From positions 1-32,045 of the forward strand of contig CATLHC010000031.1 in assembly GCA_949948775.1 (NCBI GenBank): a stretch of 32,045 nucleotides of DNA, written 5' to 3'. This document shows, in pieces, positions 25,221 through 32,045 of the stretch (position 1 is the first letter of the stretch; every line of letters starts with the position of its first letter). The DNA is from an uncultured Oscillospiraceae bacterium. GTDB lineage: Bacteria > Bacillota > Clostridia > Oscillospirales > Oscillospiraceae. The position numbers and the translations under genes were made by a program. The notes beneath the pieces were generated by a model that searched no databases, was not told where the DNA came from, and was given only the letters and a program-made list of their open reading frames with translations.

Positions 25221-26090
25221 ATGCTGAATATCCTCGACACGATACAAGAATGGCTCAAATCCATCCTGATAGAGTGCATCTTAGGCAATTTCAGCGGGAT
25301 GTTTGACCAGATCAACACACAGGTCGGGGAGGTAGCGGGGGAAGTGGGGCAAACTCCGGCGGCATGGAACGCCGGGGTTTTCTCCATGATACGCAATCTG
25401 AGCGATAATGTGGTGGTGCCGGTTGCGGGGCTGATTATTACCTTTGTCCTGACCTATGAGCTTATCACCATGATTATTGACAGGAACAATCTCCACGACT
25501 TTGACACCTTTACCATCTACAAGTGGATTTTCAAAGCGTTTGTCGCCGTCTATCTGGTCACGCATACCTTTGACATTACGATGGCGATATTTGAGCTGGG
25601 ACAGCACATTGTCCAGCAAAGCGCGGGTATTATCACAGGCAGTACCAGCATTGATTTTGCCGCCGCCCTGGGGGATGTAGAGAGCCAGTTGGACGCTATG
25701 GGCATCGGGGAACTGATCGGCCTGCTGGTGGAAACCCTGCTTTTGAGGATCACATCGCCCATCCTGTCCCTGTGCATCATGCTGGTGCTGGTAGGCCGGA
25801 TGATAGAAATATACATCTATTGCTCCGTGGGGGCGATCCCCTTTGCCACCATGACCAACCGGGAGTGGGGACAGATGGGCCAAAACTATCTGCGCGGTCT
25901 TGCGGCTCTTGGGCTGCAAGGCTTTTTCATTATGATCTGTGTGGCAATTTACGCCGTTCTGATCGGCGGCATTACAAGCGGCGGCAACCTTCACATTTCC
26001 ATTTGGAAGTGCGCTGGGTACACCGTTCTGCTGTGCTTCTCTCTGTTTAAGACGGGAGCGGTATCCAAGTCGATTCTGAACGCACATTAA
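25221..26090 (+). CDS. TrbL/VirB6-like channel protein (CD0411 type)
   Basis: A 289-residue integral membrane protein, 16 bases after Maff2. Five or six helices are seen: VVVPVAGLIITFVLTYELITMII, FVAVYLVTHTFDITMAI, ELIGLLVETLLL, ILSLCIMLVLVGRMIEIYIY, GLQGFFIMICVAIYAVLIGG and GYTVLLCFSLF. An amphipathic N-terminus is rich in Asp/Ile. The conserved central segment GRMIEIYIYCSVGAIPFATM matches the TrbL/VirB6 inner-membrane channel component of ICE type IV secretion systems. Confidence 0.95.
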   Translation: MLNILDTIQEWLKSILIECILGNFSGMFDQINTQVGEVAGEVGQTPAAWNAGVFSMIRNLSDNVVVPVAGLIITFVLTYELITMIIDRNNLHDFDTFTIYKWIFKAFVAVYLVTHTFDITMAIFELGQHIVQQSAGIITGSTSIDFAAALGDVESQLDAMGIGELIGLLVETLLLRITSPILSLCIMLVLVGRMIEIYIYCSVGAIPFATMTNREWGQMGQNYLRGLAALGLQGFFIMICVAIYAVLIGGITSGGNLHISIWKCAGYTVLLCFSLFKTGAVSKSILNAH

Positions 26091-26110
26091 CATGAAATGG
26101 AGGAAAAACA

Positions 26111-26575
26111 ATGAGCAGCGAAGTCACCAAAACCGAACGTGACCAGACAATCAAGCTGGATGTGAGCGCCAAGGTCTATCCCACGAAGGACCCCAAACAG
26201 GAAAAAGGGAGCATCCTGGCCTTTGCCAGCGCCGACATTGGCGGCTGTTTCGCCGTGACCGGCATCAAGATCGTGGAGGGCAAGGACGGGCCGTTTGTCG
26301 CTATGCCCAGCCAGTTCGGAAAGGATAAGCAGCACCATGACATCTGCTTCCCCACCACATCGGCCATGCGGGAGGCGCTGAACACCGTTGTCATGGATGC
26401 CTACCGGGGTGTGCTGGAGCAACAGGCCACCCGTGCGGCGCAGGCGGTGGAGCGGCTTTCTGAGCGGAGTGCGGCCAAGCCCTCCCTGCGGGGCGCGCTC
26501 CAAAACGCCATGAAGGATGTTGCGGCCCGCCCTCCCCAGGAGGGGCAGCGGGCGATGGAGCAGGGGGCGCGCTGA
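26111..26575 (+). CDS. SpoVG-domain protein with shared C-terminal tail
   Basis: A 154-residue protein, ATG at 26111 after TGGAGG. Residues about 14-95 match the SpoVG fold: VSAKVYPTKDPKQEKGSILAFASADIGGCFAVTGIKIVEGKDGPFVAMPSQ, then DICFPTTSAMREAL. Cellular SpoVG is a nucleic-acid-binding regulator, and the FVAMPS loop is kept. A helical linker leads to a 32-residue tail from Lys at 26477 (KPSLRGALQNAM...EQGAR), the motif found on neighbouring proteins. A regulatory protein that may be sent to the recipient is one reading. The XF1762-like gene begins directly after it. Confidence 0.92.
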   Translation: MSSEVTKTERDQTIKLDVSAKVYPTKDPKQEKGSILAFASADIGGCFAVTGIKIVEGKDGPFVAMPSQFGKDKQHHDICFPTTSAMREALNTVVMDAYRGVLEQQATRAAQAVERLSERSAAKPSLRGALQNAMKDVAARPPQEGQRAMEQGAR

Positions 26576-26576
26576 T

Positions 26577-27017
26577 ATGCTCCGGTTGGTCCCTGTTTCC
26601 CTGAGAGACGCCAATGCTTTTGTCGCCGCCCACCACCGGCACCATAAGCCGGTGGCAGGGCATAAGTTTTCCATCGGTTGCGAAGCGGACGGGCGGCTGG
26701 CGGGTGTGGTAATCGCTGGCCGCCCGGTCAGCCGCCACCTGGACGATGGACATACGCTGGAAGTGACCCGCCTCTGCACCACCGGGGAGCGGAACGCTTG
26801 CAGTATGCTCTATTCGGCAGCGGCGCGGGCGGCAAAGGCGATGGGGTATCGGAAAATCATCACCTATACCTTGGACACGGAGGATGGGGCCAGCATCCGG
26901 GCGGCAGGCTGGACGTGCGCTGGTTCCGCTGGCGGCATCCGCTGGACGGGCCAGCGCCGCCCCGCCGTTGACCTCTGCCCGCCGCAGATGAAACTGCGGT
27001 ATGAGAAATTACTGTAA
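26577..27017 (+). CDS. XF1762-like / GNAT-fold protein
   Basis: A 146-residue protein starting two bases after the SpoVG-like stop (MLRLVPVSLRDANAFVAAHHRHHKPVAGHKFSIG). The His-rich HHRHH box, VVIAGRPVSRHLDDG, LEVTRLCTTGERNACSMLY and the final IITYTLDTEDGASIRAAGW are typical of XF1762-family proteins, which look like divergent N-acetyltransferases. It carries no shared tail. The substrate is unknown. Common in ICEs and phages of Firmicutes. Confidence 0.9.
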   Translation: MLRLVPVSLRDANAFVAAHHRHHKPVAGHKFSIGCEADGRLAGVVIAGRPVSRHLDDGHTLEVTRLCTTGERNACSMLYSAAARAAKAMGYRKIITYTLDTEDGASIRAAGWTCAGSAGGIRWTGQRRPAVDLCPPQMKLRYEKLL

Positions 27018-27031
27018 GAAAGGAGCCTGTG

Positions 27032-27859
27032 ATGGACGCTGAAAAATTGAATCAGGAGCTATACAATAAAATGATGGCGGAGCAGAAGGAATACCGCTCC
27101 TGGCTGGTGGGGCAAAAGCCGGAGGATATTCTGAACCATGTTTTTGAATATTCTGCCCGCGAAGATATTTTAATGGAAATCTCGGCGCTGGCCCTTCCCG
27201 AACAGCAGGCGGCGGCGCTGTTGACCTCTCCCTCCCCGCTGGCAGATATTTATAAGGATTTCCGCAACACGGAGACGAACCAGATGGAGGTCGTGGCAGA
27301 CTGCATCAAAGGGCGGGCAGAAAAATTGATGGAGAAGCAGCGGGAAGCCACCCGCTCCATTCCACTCTATCAGCAGTCCGGCGAATACGCGAGGGAGCAT
27401 GGGGAACAGGACGCTTTCCTGGCCTCACGTCAGGCGAATGTGGCTTGTAAGGAGGCCATAGAAGCAACGATTCGGGCAGGCTTTGACGGGATGTATCTCC
27501 ACGCAGACGCAAAGGGTGTGTTGGCGGAGTTTGGCCCGGAGCGTGTGACCTATGTGCTGGCTGCTACTATCCAGAGTAAAGGGTGGGATGAACGTTTCTC
27601 CCGCGGCAATAAGGCATGGGCGGCGGCTATCCCCATGTTTGAACAGGATCACCGCCGCAGTCCCTATATTGTTCACATCCATTCCACAGTAGTAAATGGT
27701 TTTGTGGATATGGTGCGGAAAGAGTTGGCCGCTATGCGGAATCAGCCGGGGCAGACGGTGGAAAAGCCCTCCATCCGGGATCAGCTTGCGGCGGCGAAAA
27801 CGGCGCAGACGGAGAAGCCCGCCATCCAGCAGCGCCAGAAGGACAGGGAGGCGAGGTAG
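27032..27859 (+). CDS. DUF3848-DUF3849 fusion protein with shared C-terminal tail
   Basis: A 275-residue protein; ATG at 27032 chosen over GTG at 27029 by spacing to AAAGGAG. Residues about 5-80 (LYNKMMAEQKEYRSWLVGQKPEDILNHVFEYSAREDIL) fit DUF3848. Residues about 105-230 (IPLYQQSGEYAREHGEQDAFLASRQANVACKEAIEATIR, DADAKGVLAEFG) fit DUF3849. The final 31 residues begin KPSIRDQLAAAK and match the tail of the three genes that follow. Both domains are of unknown function but recur in ICE cargo. Three bases separate it from the next gene. Confidence 0.9.
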   Translation: MDAEKLNQELYNKMMAEQKEYRSWLVGQKPEDILNHVFEYSAREDILMEISALALPEQQAAALLTSPSPLADIYKDFRNTETNQMEVVADCIKGRAEKLMEKQREATRSIPLYQQSGEYAREHGEQDAFLASRQANVACKEAIEATIRAGFDGMYLHADAKGVLAEFGPERVTYVLAATIQSKGWDERFSRGNKAWAAAIPMFEQDHRRSPYIVHIHSTVVNGFVDMVRKELAAMRNQPGQTVEKPSIRDQLAAAKTAQTEKPAIQQRQKDREAR

Positions 27860-27862
27860 GAC

Positions 27863-28693
27863 ATGACGGAAAACCTCACCGATTTGCAAAAAAAGGCGGT
27901 GGAGATAGCCAAGAAATATGAAAGTCTGCCCATGAAGGACAAGATTGGGATCATCGCGCAGACGTTCGGCTGTACGTCCGGCAAAATCGAAACCTCCGTC
28001 TGTTACGGGAAGTGGCGCGGGACAAGCGATATGGCTATTCGGTTTGATAACGGCACTTCCCTGGGTATCGGGAACGAAAGAACGCCGCAGGCCAAGAGTG
28101 CAAAGGTACAGAACGAGTATATCAACTCTGTGCTGGTCCGGTACAACCCGGAAATCGTAGCCGCGGCAAAGGAGGCCGCTCTCGCCCCGCTCAGAAGGCG
28201 GGAAGCAATAGATAACGCCATCGCCGCGCAAAAGGGGCTGAAGCCGTACACCATACTGACCGTGGAACTCAACGATGGAACGGCGGATAAAGGCGGTGGA
28301 TATATCGGCTGGTACTATGTGACGCTGGCGGTTGACGGCAAAATCCATGCCCATTTGGAAACCGGACTGGCCCATTCCATAGCCAGCGGCACCGTGAGCG
28401 AAATTCCTACAAGGGAGAAATATTTTACAGCGGGAGCGTTGAAAGAAGCCTATGTTGATTATGTGTTCAACAACGTGGGCTTTTCCTCAATCTCTGATAT
28501 GTATTCGCTGCCTATCAGCCAAGATGTTCTGGAACGTGCGGAAAAGACGCTTGTGGAACTTGGCAAGGCGCAGACGGCGGAGCATAGTCAGCCGTGCAAA
28601 CCCTCCCTCCGCGAGCAGCTTACGGCGGCAAAAAAGGTGCTGGCGGAGAGGCCCAACATCCAGCGGCATCAACAGGATAAGGGGGTGAGGTAG
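27863..28693 (+). CDS. Unknown 276-residue ICE protein with shared C-terminal tail
   Basis: MTENLTDLQKKAVEIAKKYESLPMKDKIGIIAQTFGCTSGK: a helical start, then a beta-rich stretch with GKWRGTSDMAIRFDNGTSLGIGNERTP, and a second part around GGGYIGWYYVTLAVDGKIHAHLETG. I cannot name the family, though similar proteins occur in related ICEs. The C-terminal 31 residues start KPSLREQLTAAK and end R. It lies three bases after the DUF3848-DUF3849 gene and three before the next, so the four genes form a tightly coupled block. The tail suggests a shared partner. Confidence 0.85.
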   Translation: MTENLTDLQKKAVEIAKKYESLPMKDKIGIIAQTFGCTSGKIETSVCYGKWRGTSDMAIRFDNGTSLGIGNERTPQAKSAKVQNEYINSVLVRYNPEIVAAAKEAALAPLRRREAIDNAIAAQKGLKPYTILTVELNDGTADKGGGYIGWYYVTLAVDGKIHAHLETGLAHSIASGTVSEIPTREKYFTAGALKEAYVDYVFNNVGFSSISDMYSLPISQDVLERAEKTLVELGKAQTAEHSQPCKPSLREQLTAAKKVLAERPNIQRHQQDKGVR

Positions 28694-28696
28694 TAC

Positions 28697-29389
28697 ATGA
28701 AGTTCAAAGAAATCGAAACAGTTGACCCCTGCAAGGATGTGGTTATCTATTGGGCCGCTTTGTCAGATGTGCCGGAGGCCGTTCAGAATAGGGCCAGGGA
28801 GATTGACGGCCAGGAATATGACGGCGAGGGATTTGGGTTATGTGTTGGCTACGATCTTGCCAAAAAGGAGTTCTTTATCTTTACCGATGAGGACCCGGCG
28901 ACGGGCGGCAACATATACTATGTGAATAAGGACGGGGACAGGCGTTGGTTCCGGGTGGAAATCGGAGCGGAGCTTACCAAGCAGGTTTTCGATGCCTGCG
29001 ACCGCATTAACACCTATGTTGACACGCCGCAGGGCTATGCCATACAAAAGACCGTCCAATTTGACCGTGATTTTGGCTTGGTTCTCGCAAAAAAAGATGA
29101 CCCGACCTACCCGTTTACCTCCTGGATGTTCAAGGAAACCGCGGAAGGGCGCCGGGATTATGTCTGGAGCCATTGCTATGTGGATGAGAAAACTGCGGAA
29201 AAGGCTTTTGCCAATGCCATCGCCGTACACACAGAGCATGAGCGCACCTTTTACTCCCGCAAGGTCAAAGTCACTGCATGGGGAGCGGGAAAGAAGCCCT
29301 CCATCCGGGGCCAGCTTGCGACGGCAAAGGAGGCGCTGACGGAGAAATTCAATACTCAGCGGCAGCAAAAGGACAGGGGGACAAGGTAA
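28697..29389 (+). CDS. Unknown ICE protein, paralogue 1, with shared C-terminal tail
   Basis: A 230-residue protein, start MKFKEIETVDPCKDVVIYWAAL at 28697. It shares with the next gene the blocks YWAALSDVPE, EIDG-EYDGEGFG, VGYDLAKK, a FTDE segment, RRWFRVE, FDACDRI, and LVLAKKDDPTYPF-SWMFKET. Tandem duplication is clear. The last 31 residues begin KPSIRGQLATAK. No catalytic motif is evident; the repeated aromatic blocks suggest a binding fold. The family was not recognised. Confidence 0.85.
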   Translation: MKFKEIETVDPCKDVVIYWAALSDVPEAVQNRAREIDGQEYDGEGFGLCVGYDLAKKEFFIFTDEDPATGGNIYYVNKDGDRRWFRVEIGAELTKQVFDACDRINTYVDTPQGYAIQKTVQFDRDFGLVLAKKDDPTYPFTSWMFKETAEGRRDYVWSHCYVDEKTAEKAFANAIAVHTEHERTFYSRKVKVTAWGAGKKPSIRGQLATAKEALTEKFNTQRQQKDRGTR

Positions 29390-29392
29390 CAC

Positions 29393-30133
29393 ATGAAACT
29401 CAAAGAAATCGAAGCTGTTGACCTTTGGGATGGTATGGCTACATATTGGGCCGCCTTATCGGACGTACCGGAGATATTCCAAATCAGAGCCAAGGAAATT
29501 GACGGTGAGAAATACAACGGTGAAGGATTCGGCGTAACTGTGGGCTATGACCTTGCCCAAAAGCGCCCCTTTGTTTTCACAGACGAAAACAGAATAGAGG
29601 ACGTTGGCAGGATTCGCTATGTGGATGATAAATACCCAGCAGAAGGTATCAGCAGAATCTTTTACAGAGACAAGGATGGACGGAGGCATTGGTTTCAGGT
29701 TGGACGTGATACTGAACTCAACAAGCAAATTTTCGATGCCTGTGCCCGGATCATCGCCGGTATTGATACGCCGCATGGCTATACCATACAAAGGACGGTT
29801 AAATTTGACAGCGGGGTTGGCCTGGTACTCGCAAAAAAGGATGATCCAACCTATCCGTTCTCATCTTGGGCGTTCAAAGAAACTCCGCAAGGGTATCGGT
29901 ACTATACCTGGAACCGTTGCTACGCGGACGAAAAGGCTGCGGCAAAAGCATTTGAAAACGGCTTTGCCTCAGAATCATGTCATGCACACATCGTCTACTC
30001 CCACATGGTCGAAGCCGCTGTACGGGGGGATGGGGAAAAGCCCTCCATCCGGGGCCAGCTTGCGGCGGCAAAGGAGGCGCAGGCAGAGCGGCCCGCTGTC
30101 CAGCGGCATCAGAAAGACAAGGAGGCGAGGTAA
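29393..30133 (+). CDS. Unknown ICE protein, paralogue 2, with shared C-terminal tail
   Basis: A 246-residue paralogue of the product at 28697 (MKLKEIEAVDLWDGMATYWAAL), with a 15-20 residue insertion around DENRIEDVGRIRYVDDKYPAEG. The tail from Lys at 30038, KPSIRGQLAAAK, differs from that of paralogue 1 by one base in its first 42, closer than the rest of the genes. The body of this copy looks more AT-rich than its neighbours. Its stop overlaps the prgI start (TAATG). Confidence 0.85.
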   Translation: MKLKEIEAVDLWDGMATYWAALSDVPEIFQIRAKEIDGEKYNGEGFGVTVGYDLAQKRPFVFTDENRIEDVGRIRYVDDKYPAEGISRIFYRDKDGRRHWFQVGRDTELNKQIFDACARIIAGIDTPHGYTIQRTVKFDSGVGLVLAKKDDPTYPFSSWAFKETPQGYRYYTWNRCYADEKAAAKAFENGFASESCHAHIVYSHMVEAAVRGDGEKPSIRGQLAAAKEAQAERPAVQRHQKDKEAR

Positions 30134-30615
30134 TGCCATTTGTGCCGGTTCCCAAGGACCTCACGAAAGTAAAAACAAAGGTTGCTTTTAACCTGACCCG
30201 CCGTCAGCTTTTGTGCTTCGGCGCGGGCGGTCTGGTTGGCATCCCCACCTATCTTCTCACACGGGGCAGTATTGGTAACGACGCGGCGGCTCTGCTGATG
30301 ATCGGGCTGATGCTGCCCTTCTTCCTTTTTGGAATCTATGAGAAGGACGGCCAGCCCTTTGAGCAAGTGCTGGGCCATATCATCCGGGCGCGGTTCTTCT
30401 ATCCCAAGGGCAGACCCTATCAGACGGAGAATATCTACGCCGCTCTGGAGCGGCAGAATCAGCAGGAAAAGGAGGCTATAAGGCTTGAAAAATCAGCAGC
30501 AGGCAAAACAGGCAAAACGTCTGGAAGCCGGAAAAAAGCAGCTCGCCGCGGAAAGGGCCGAGGTGCGAAACACCATCCGGCTCACCCCGGACGCCAAACT
30601 CAGCGGCGCGGATAA
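30133..30615 (+). CDS. prgI: PrgI-family conjugation membrane protein
   Basis: A 160-residue protein starting MPFVPVPKDLTKVKTKVAFNLTRRQLLCF, the PrgI/VirB3-like signature, then two membrane helices (FGAGGLVGIPTYLLTRG and ALLMIGLMLPFFLFGIYE) and DGQPFEQVLGHIIRARFFYPKGRPYQTEN. The C-terminus is Lys/Arg-rich and probably contacts VirB4. The start overlaps the previous stop by one base, and the 3' 131 bases overlap the virB4 reading frame, a long overlap that couples both. Confidence 0.95.
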   Translation: MPFVPVPKDLTKVKTKVAFNLTRRQLLCFGAGGLVGIPTYLLTRGSIGNDAAALLMIGLMLPFFLFGIYEKDGQPFEQVLGHIIRARFFYPKGRPYQTENIYAALERQNQQEKEAIRLEKSAAGKTGKTSGSRKKAARRGKGRGAKHHPAHPGRQTQRRG

Positions 30616-32045
30616 GCGGCGGCTGGTCGCTTCCATCACCAAGGCAAAGAAGGACGGCAGAATCCCCCGCACCGCCCAGCAGACCATTCCCTATCAGGAA
30701 ATGCGCCGGGACGGTATCTGCGTGGTCAACGGCCACTATTTCACCAAGCAAATCCAGTTCTATGACATCAACTACCAACTGGCGCAGAACGAGGACAAGA
30801 ATCAGATTTTTGAGAATTACTGCGATTTTCTCAATTATTTTGATTCCTCTATCCGTGTCCAGCTCTCTTTCCTCAACCAGAGGGCGGATATGGAGGAACG
30901 GACGCGCTCTATCCACATCACGGATCAGGCCGATGCCTTTAACAGCATCCGGGAGGAATATTCGGATATGCTGAAAAACCAGCTTGCCAAAGGCAATAAC
31001 GGCCTGACCAAGACCAAGTACATTACCTACGGCATCGAGGCGGACAGTTTGAAAGCGGCGAAGCTCCGGCTGGAGCGCATTGAGGCCGATATTCTGGCGA
31101 ATTTCAAGGCGCTGGGGGTAAAGGCCCACTCTCTGGACGGCTATGAGCGGCTGGTGATCCTGCACCAGATGTTCCATCCGGCGGGAGGTCAAAAACTTCG
31201 GTTCTCCTGGGACGCCACCTATAAGACCGGCCTCACATCCAAGGACTTCATCGCCCCGGACAGCTTTACCTTTGCCCACAAGCAGAGGTTCCAGATCGGC
31301 AAGACCTACGGGGCCATGTCCTTCCTGCAAATCCTGGCCCCGGAGCTGACGGACCGGATGCTGGCCGACTTTCTGGACCTGGAAAGCAGTCTTGTTGTCA
31401 CCCTCCATATCCAGTCCATCGACCAGAGCGCCGCCATTAAGAACATCAAGCGGAAGATCACCGACCTGGACGCCATGAAAATCCAGGAGCAGAAAAAGGC
31501 CGTCCGCTCCGGGTATGACATGGACGTGATCCCCAGCGACCTTGTTACTTTCGGCAACGAGGCCAAAACGCTGCTGGAGGACTTGCAGAGCCGCAACGAG
31601 CGGATGTTTCTGGTGACGATGCTGGTGCTGAACACGGCGGACACCACCCAGCGGCTTGAAAACAATGTGTTCCAGGCCAGCGGTGTGGCGCAGAAATATA
31701 ACTGCGCCCTGCGGCGGCTGGACTATCAGCAGGAGCAGGGCTTTCTTTCGTCCCTTCCCCTGGGGGTGAACCAGATCAATATTCAGCGGGGACTTACCAC
31801 ATCCAGTACGGCGATTTTTGTGCCCTTCACCAGCCAGGAGATTTTCATGGACGGCGAGGCGTTGTACTATGGGCTGAACGCTCTCAGCAACAACCTTATC
31901 ATGGCGGACAGGAAGCAGCTTAAAAACCCCAAAGGAGTGTATCGTAAAGGAACGGGGACACCCCGAAAACAACAGGCAGTCAGGCCGCAGGCGGCACAGG
32001 GGCGTGGGAAAGGACGCGCCGAGGTGATTTTGACGGTAGTATATC
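30485..32045 (+). CDS. virB4: VirB4/TrsE-type conjugation ATPase, partial and probably interrupted
   Basis: TTG at 30485 is chosen: GGAGG ends 9 bases before it and the frame (MKNQQQAKQAKRLEAGKKQ) is open throughout. Residues 1-484 match the N-terminal half of ICE VirB4: IPYQEMRRDGICVVNGHYFTK, YDINYQLAQNEDK, LHIQSIDQSAAIKNIKRKI, FQASGVAQKYNCALRRLDYQQEQGFLSSLPLG, GEALYYGLNALSNNLIMADRKQLKNPKG. The family then continues with the Walker A loop (LGTPGSGKS type), but here the translation becomes VYRKGTGTPRKQQ up to the window end. The divergence begins exactly at 31937. VirB4 powers the transfer channel; without the second half the protein would be dead unless an intron is spliced out. Confidence 0.93.
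   Translation, partial: MKNQQQAKQAKRLEAGKKQLAAERAEVRNTIRLTPDAKLSGADKRRLVASITKAKKDGRIPRTAQQTIPYQEMRRDGICVVNGHYFTKQIQFYDINYQLAQNEDKNQIFENYCDFLNYFDSSIRVQLSFLNQRADMEERTRSIHITDQADAFNSIREEYSDMLKNQLAKGNNGLTKTKYITYGIEADSLKAAKLRLERIEADILANFKALGVKAHSLDGYERLVILHQMFHPAGGQKLRFSWDATYKTGLTSKDFIAPDSFTFAHKQRFQIGKTYGAMSFLQILAPELTDRMLADFLDLESSLVVTLHIQSIDQSAAIKNIKRKITDLDAMKIQEQKKAVRSGYDMDVIPSDLVTFGNEAKTLLEDLQSRNERMFLVTMLVLNTADTTQRLENNVFQASGVAQKYNCALRRLDYQQEQGFLSSLPLGVNQINIQRGLTTSSTAIFVPFTSQEIFMDGEALYYGLNALSNNLIMADRKQLKNPKGVYRKGTGTPRKQQAVRPQAAQGRGKGRAEVILTVVY
31937..32045 (+). other. Candidate 5' end of a group II intron in virB4
   Basis: Similarity to VirB4 stops at 31936 and the next bases are GTGTATCG, close to the GUGYG start of group II introns. 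Three short perfect or near-perfect hairpins follow in 70 bases: CGGGG/CCCCG (31953-31965), GCCGC/GCGGC (31984-1995 of the last 32 kb line, i.e. 31984-31995) and GGCGTG/CGCGCC (32001-32020). Such density suggests structured RNA. The maturase, if any, would be beyond the window. Confidence 0.55.

Larger units (their letters stand above)
27764..30133 (+). repeat. Four DNA copies of the KPSxRxQL tail module (96 bases each)
   Basis: Copies occupy 27764-27859, 28598-28693, 29294-29389 and 30038-30133, each being the final 31 codons plus stop of a gene. The first 40 or so bases are nearly identical in the last two copies. Diverged copies end the genes at 22427-22522, 22931-23032 and 26477-26575. 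The high DNA match in unrelated genes implies spread by recombination or gene conversion. Confidence 0.88.

Noticed and set aside
30476..31972. A 498-codon minus-strand frame
   Set aside because: Antisense to virB4, whose plus-strand product matches a known family throughout.

Overview
The window looks like part of an integrative conjugative element (ICE) of the Tn1549 / clostridial CTn type in a GC-rich, low-G+C-phylum gut bacterium, probably an Oscillospiraceae-type Clostridia. The basis is the gene set and order (ParA-ParB, RepA_N initiator, PcfB-VirD4-Maff2-TrbL-PrgI-VirB4), strong AGGAGG ribosome binding sites and many T-tailed intrinsic terminators. No rRNA, tRNA or housekeeping gene was seen, so the host is inferred from family knowledge only.

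Left flank (1-4000). An AT-rich minus-strand gene of unknown function runs off the left edge (1319 to 1). Facing away from it is a cassette of an unknown 169-residue protein and a 525-residue SF3 (D5/P4-like) helicase. Then come a 43-residue SHOCT-like protein and a serine recombinase cut off after about 48 residues. The truncation lies next to a long imperfect hairpin with perfect 14-bp arms (3939-3997). This flank probably belongs to a different, damaged element that abuts or was entered by the ICE.

Maintenance module (4180-9180). This holds ParA, ParB, a 167-residue unknown, two DUF5348 paralogues, a small basic protein, a RepA_N/DUF6017 initiator and DUF3846, split into transcription units by near-perfect terminators.

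Surface module (9290-20744). A signal-peptide protein with a C-terminal membrane segment, a sortase, a secreted transglutaminase-like enzyme and a 2744-residue adhesin follow one another. The adhesin has an N-terminal thioester domain, 23 CnaB/SpaA repeats and a terminal LPRTGY with nothing after it. Together they look like a self-contained covalent cell-contact apparatus carried by the conjugative element.

Transfer module (20840-32045). A PP-loop/PAPS-reductase-like protein (its expected start codon reads GTA), an XRE regulator, PcfB, the VirD4 coupling protein, Maff2, TrbL, a SpoVG-like protein, an XF1762-like protein, DUF3848-DUF3849 and three accessory proteins lead to PrgI and VirB4. VirB4 loses similarity to the family at the NPxG just before its expected Walker A. 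From that base the DNA starts with GTGTA and forms three short hairpins, as expected for the 5' end of a group II intron.

The most interesting signal is a shared C-terminal tail of 31-33 residues (KPSxRxQLxxAK..., ending in basic and polar residues) at the extreme C-terminus of seven otherwise mostly unrelated proteins in the transfer module, including PcfB. It could be a common docking or translocation tag for the coupling protein.
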